From NCBI GenBank assembly GCA_003991915.1, contig RQTK01000212.1, positions 520,021-584,020 of the forward strand: DNA of 64,000 bases, given 5' to 3'. Origin of the DNA: Elysia chlorotica. Lineage: Eukaryota > Mollusca > Gastropoda > Plakobranchidae. The notes under the pieces were generated by a model, which was given only the letters and a program-made list of their open reading frames with translations, did not search any database and had not been told where the DNA came from. Below are positions 63,314-64,000 of the stretch, one piece after another. Numbering within the stretch: position 1 is the first letter of the stretch; every line of letters begins with the position of its first letter. The position numbers were made by a program, and so were the translations under genes.

Positions 63314-64000
63314 ATGTATATGTAAACCGGGACAGACGGGACATATCTTGTCTAACATGCAGAGAATAGATGTCCACTTTGACCTAACATGTACTACATT
63401 ACGTGGCTAGACATTGCAGCATTTTCTTATCAGTGTGTGGCTTGGAAGCTTATGATATAAGTAAACCAGACCCTTTAGCCCATTGAAAAATGCCTAATCT
63501 CATTTCTAGTTTCTTAGCCTACTATAAATGCTAATTCAAAGATAAACAGACTGATAACTACAATAATTTTAACTTGTTGAAAAGTCGTTATGCTGACTTT
63601 CTTATTGTACCACATATATGATGACGCTAGCTGATGGGCACGCGTTTATTCTTTTTTATTGTAGTTGATCACTGAGTCAGGTCATTTTCGAATCGAAATT
63701 GGGTTAACGAACACTTAAGTTGTTTTTTTATGGGCAAGGTGTGTGGTAGCTTCAATGTTTTATCATTGACTTCTCTACCCGCGTTTTGGTCAGGGTAGTA
63801 GTTTTCAGACGGTAAGGTGTTGACTTGAAAATACCAATCTGACTCAAGTCTGTTTGTGTTCATCGTTATTTGCCGTAAGTAGCAGGGGTGAAACCATAGA
63901 GACCCAACTTAACAATTTGAAAAGGACAACGGATTTAATTGAATTCATACTGTCAAAATAAATATCGCCGAATCAGTAAATGCAATGTTCATCAAATCAA
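62771..64000. other. Intergenic DNA at window end
   Basis: Apart from the (ATT)n array nothing was recognised. The 72-codon frame at 62939-63157 has protein-like stretches (VTDYYMPVRYHWPSLVLAYA) but no family assignment. Confidence 0.35.
63250..63312. repeat. (ATT)n microsatellite
   Basis: About 60 bp of uninterrupted ATT repeat. Confidence 0.97.

Overview
The window is animal nuclear DNA: AT-rich, with short coding exons (about 40-440 bp) separated by AT-rich GT-AG introns, abundant microsatellites, tRNA-derived SINEs and small DNA transposons, plus one run of N (58588-59217) marking an assembly gap. The encoded proteins, the SINE style and the many AGATCT motifs suggest a lophotrochozoan, most likely a gastropod mollusc. 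This assignment is inference. No operons, CRISPR arrays, rRNA genes or intact tRNA genes were seen.

Three multi-exon genes were reconstructed by reading exons across splice sites. (1) + strand, about 585-13141: PNLDC1, the PARN-like DEDDh 3'-5' exoribonuclease that trims pre-piRNA 3' ends. All catalytic residues are present and the last exon encodes a C-terminal membrane anchor. (2) - strand, 14072-22569: WDR70, a nuclear WD40 protein with an acidic/lysine-rich N-terminal region and a lysine-rich C-terminus; its first exon was not found. The two genes are convergent, with stop codons about 930 bp apart. (3) + strand, 36479-45562: MFSD14A/B (HIAT1-type major facilitator protein), complete except for its first exon.

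Between and beyond the genes: 22570-36478 holds an internally deleted Tigger/pogo-like transposon (23471-24662), remnants of another TIR element, a degenerate repeat field, a 293-bp tandem duplication and a minisatellite (33980-34755). From 45563 to 64000 no coding exon was recognised. This stretch has the likely MFSD14 3' UTR, a 270-bp MITE whose relative sits in an MFSD14 intron, large (ATT)n, (CT)n, (GA)n and (CATA)n arrays, several SINE copies, an AGATCT-rich stretch and a small hairpin-repeat cluster.

The most distinctive feature is recent short tandem duplication, two cases of which touch coding sequence: a 33-bp in-frame duplication inside a PNLDC1 nuclease exon, and duplication of an entire 60-bp WDR70 exon. 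No retroviral or LTR-type element was recognised.
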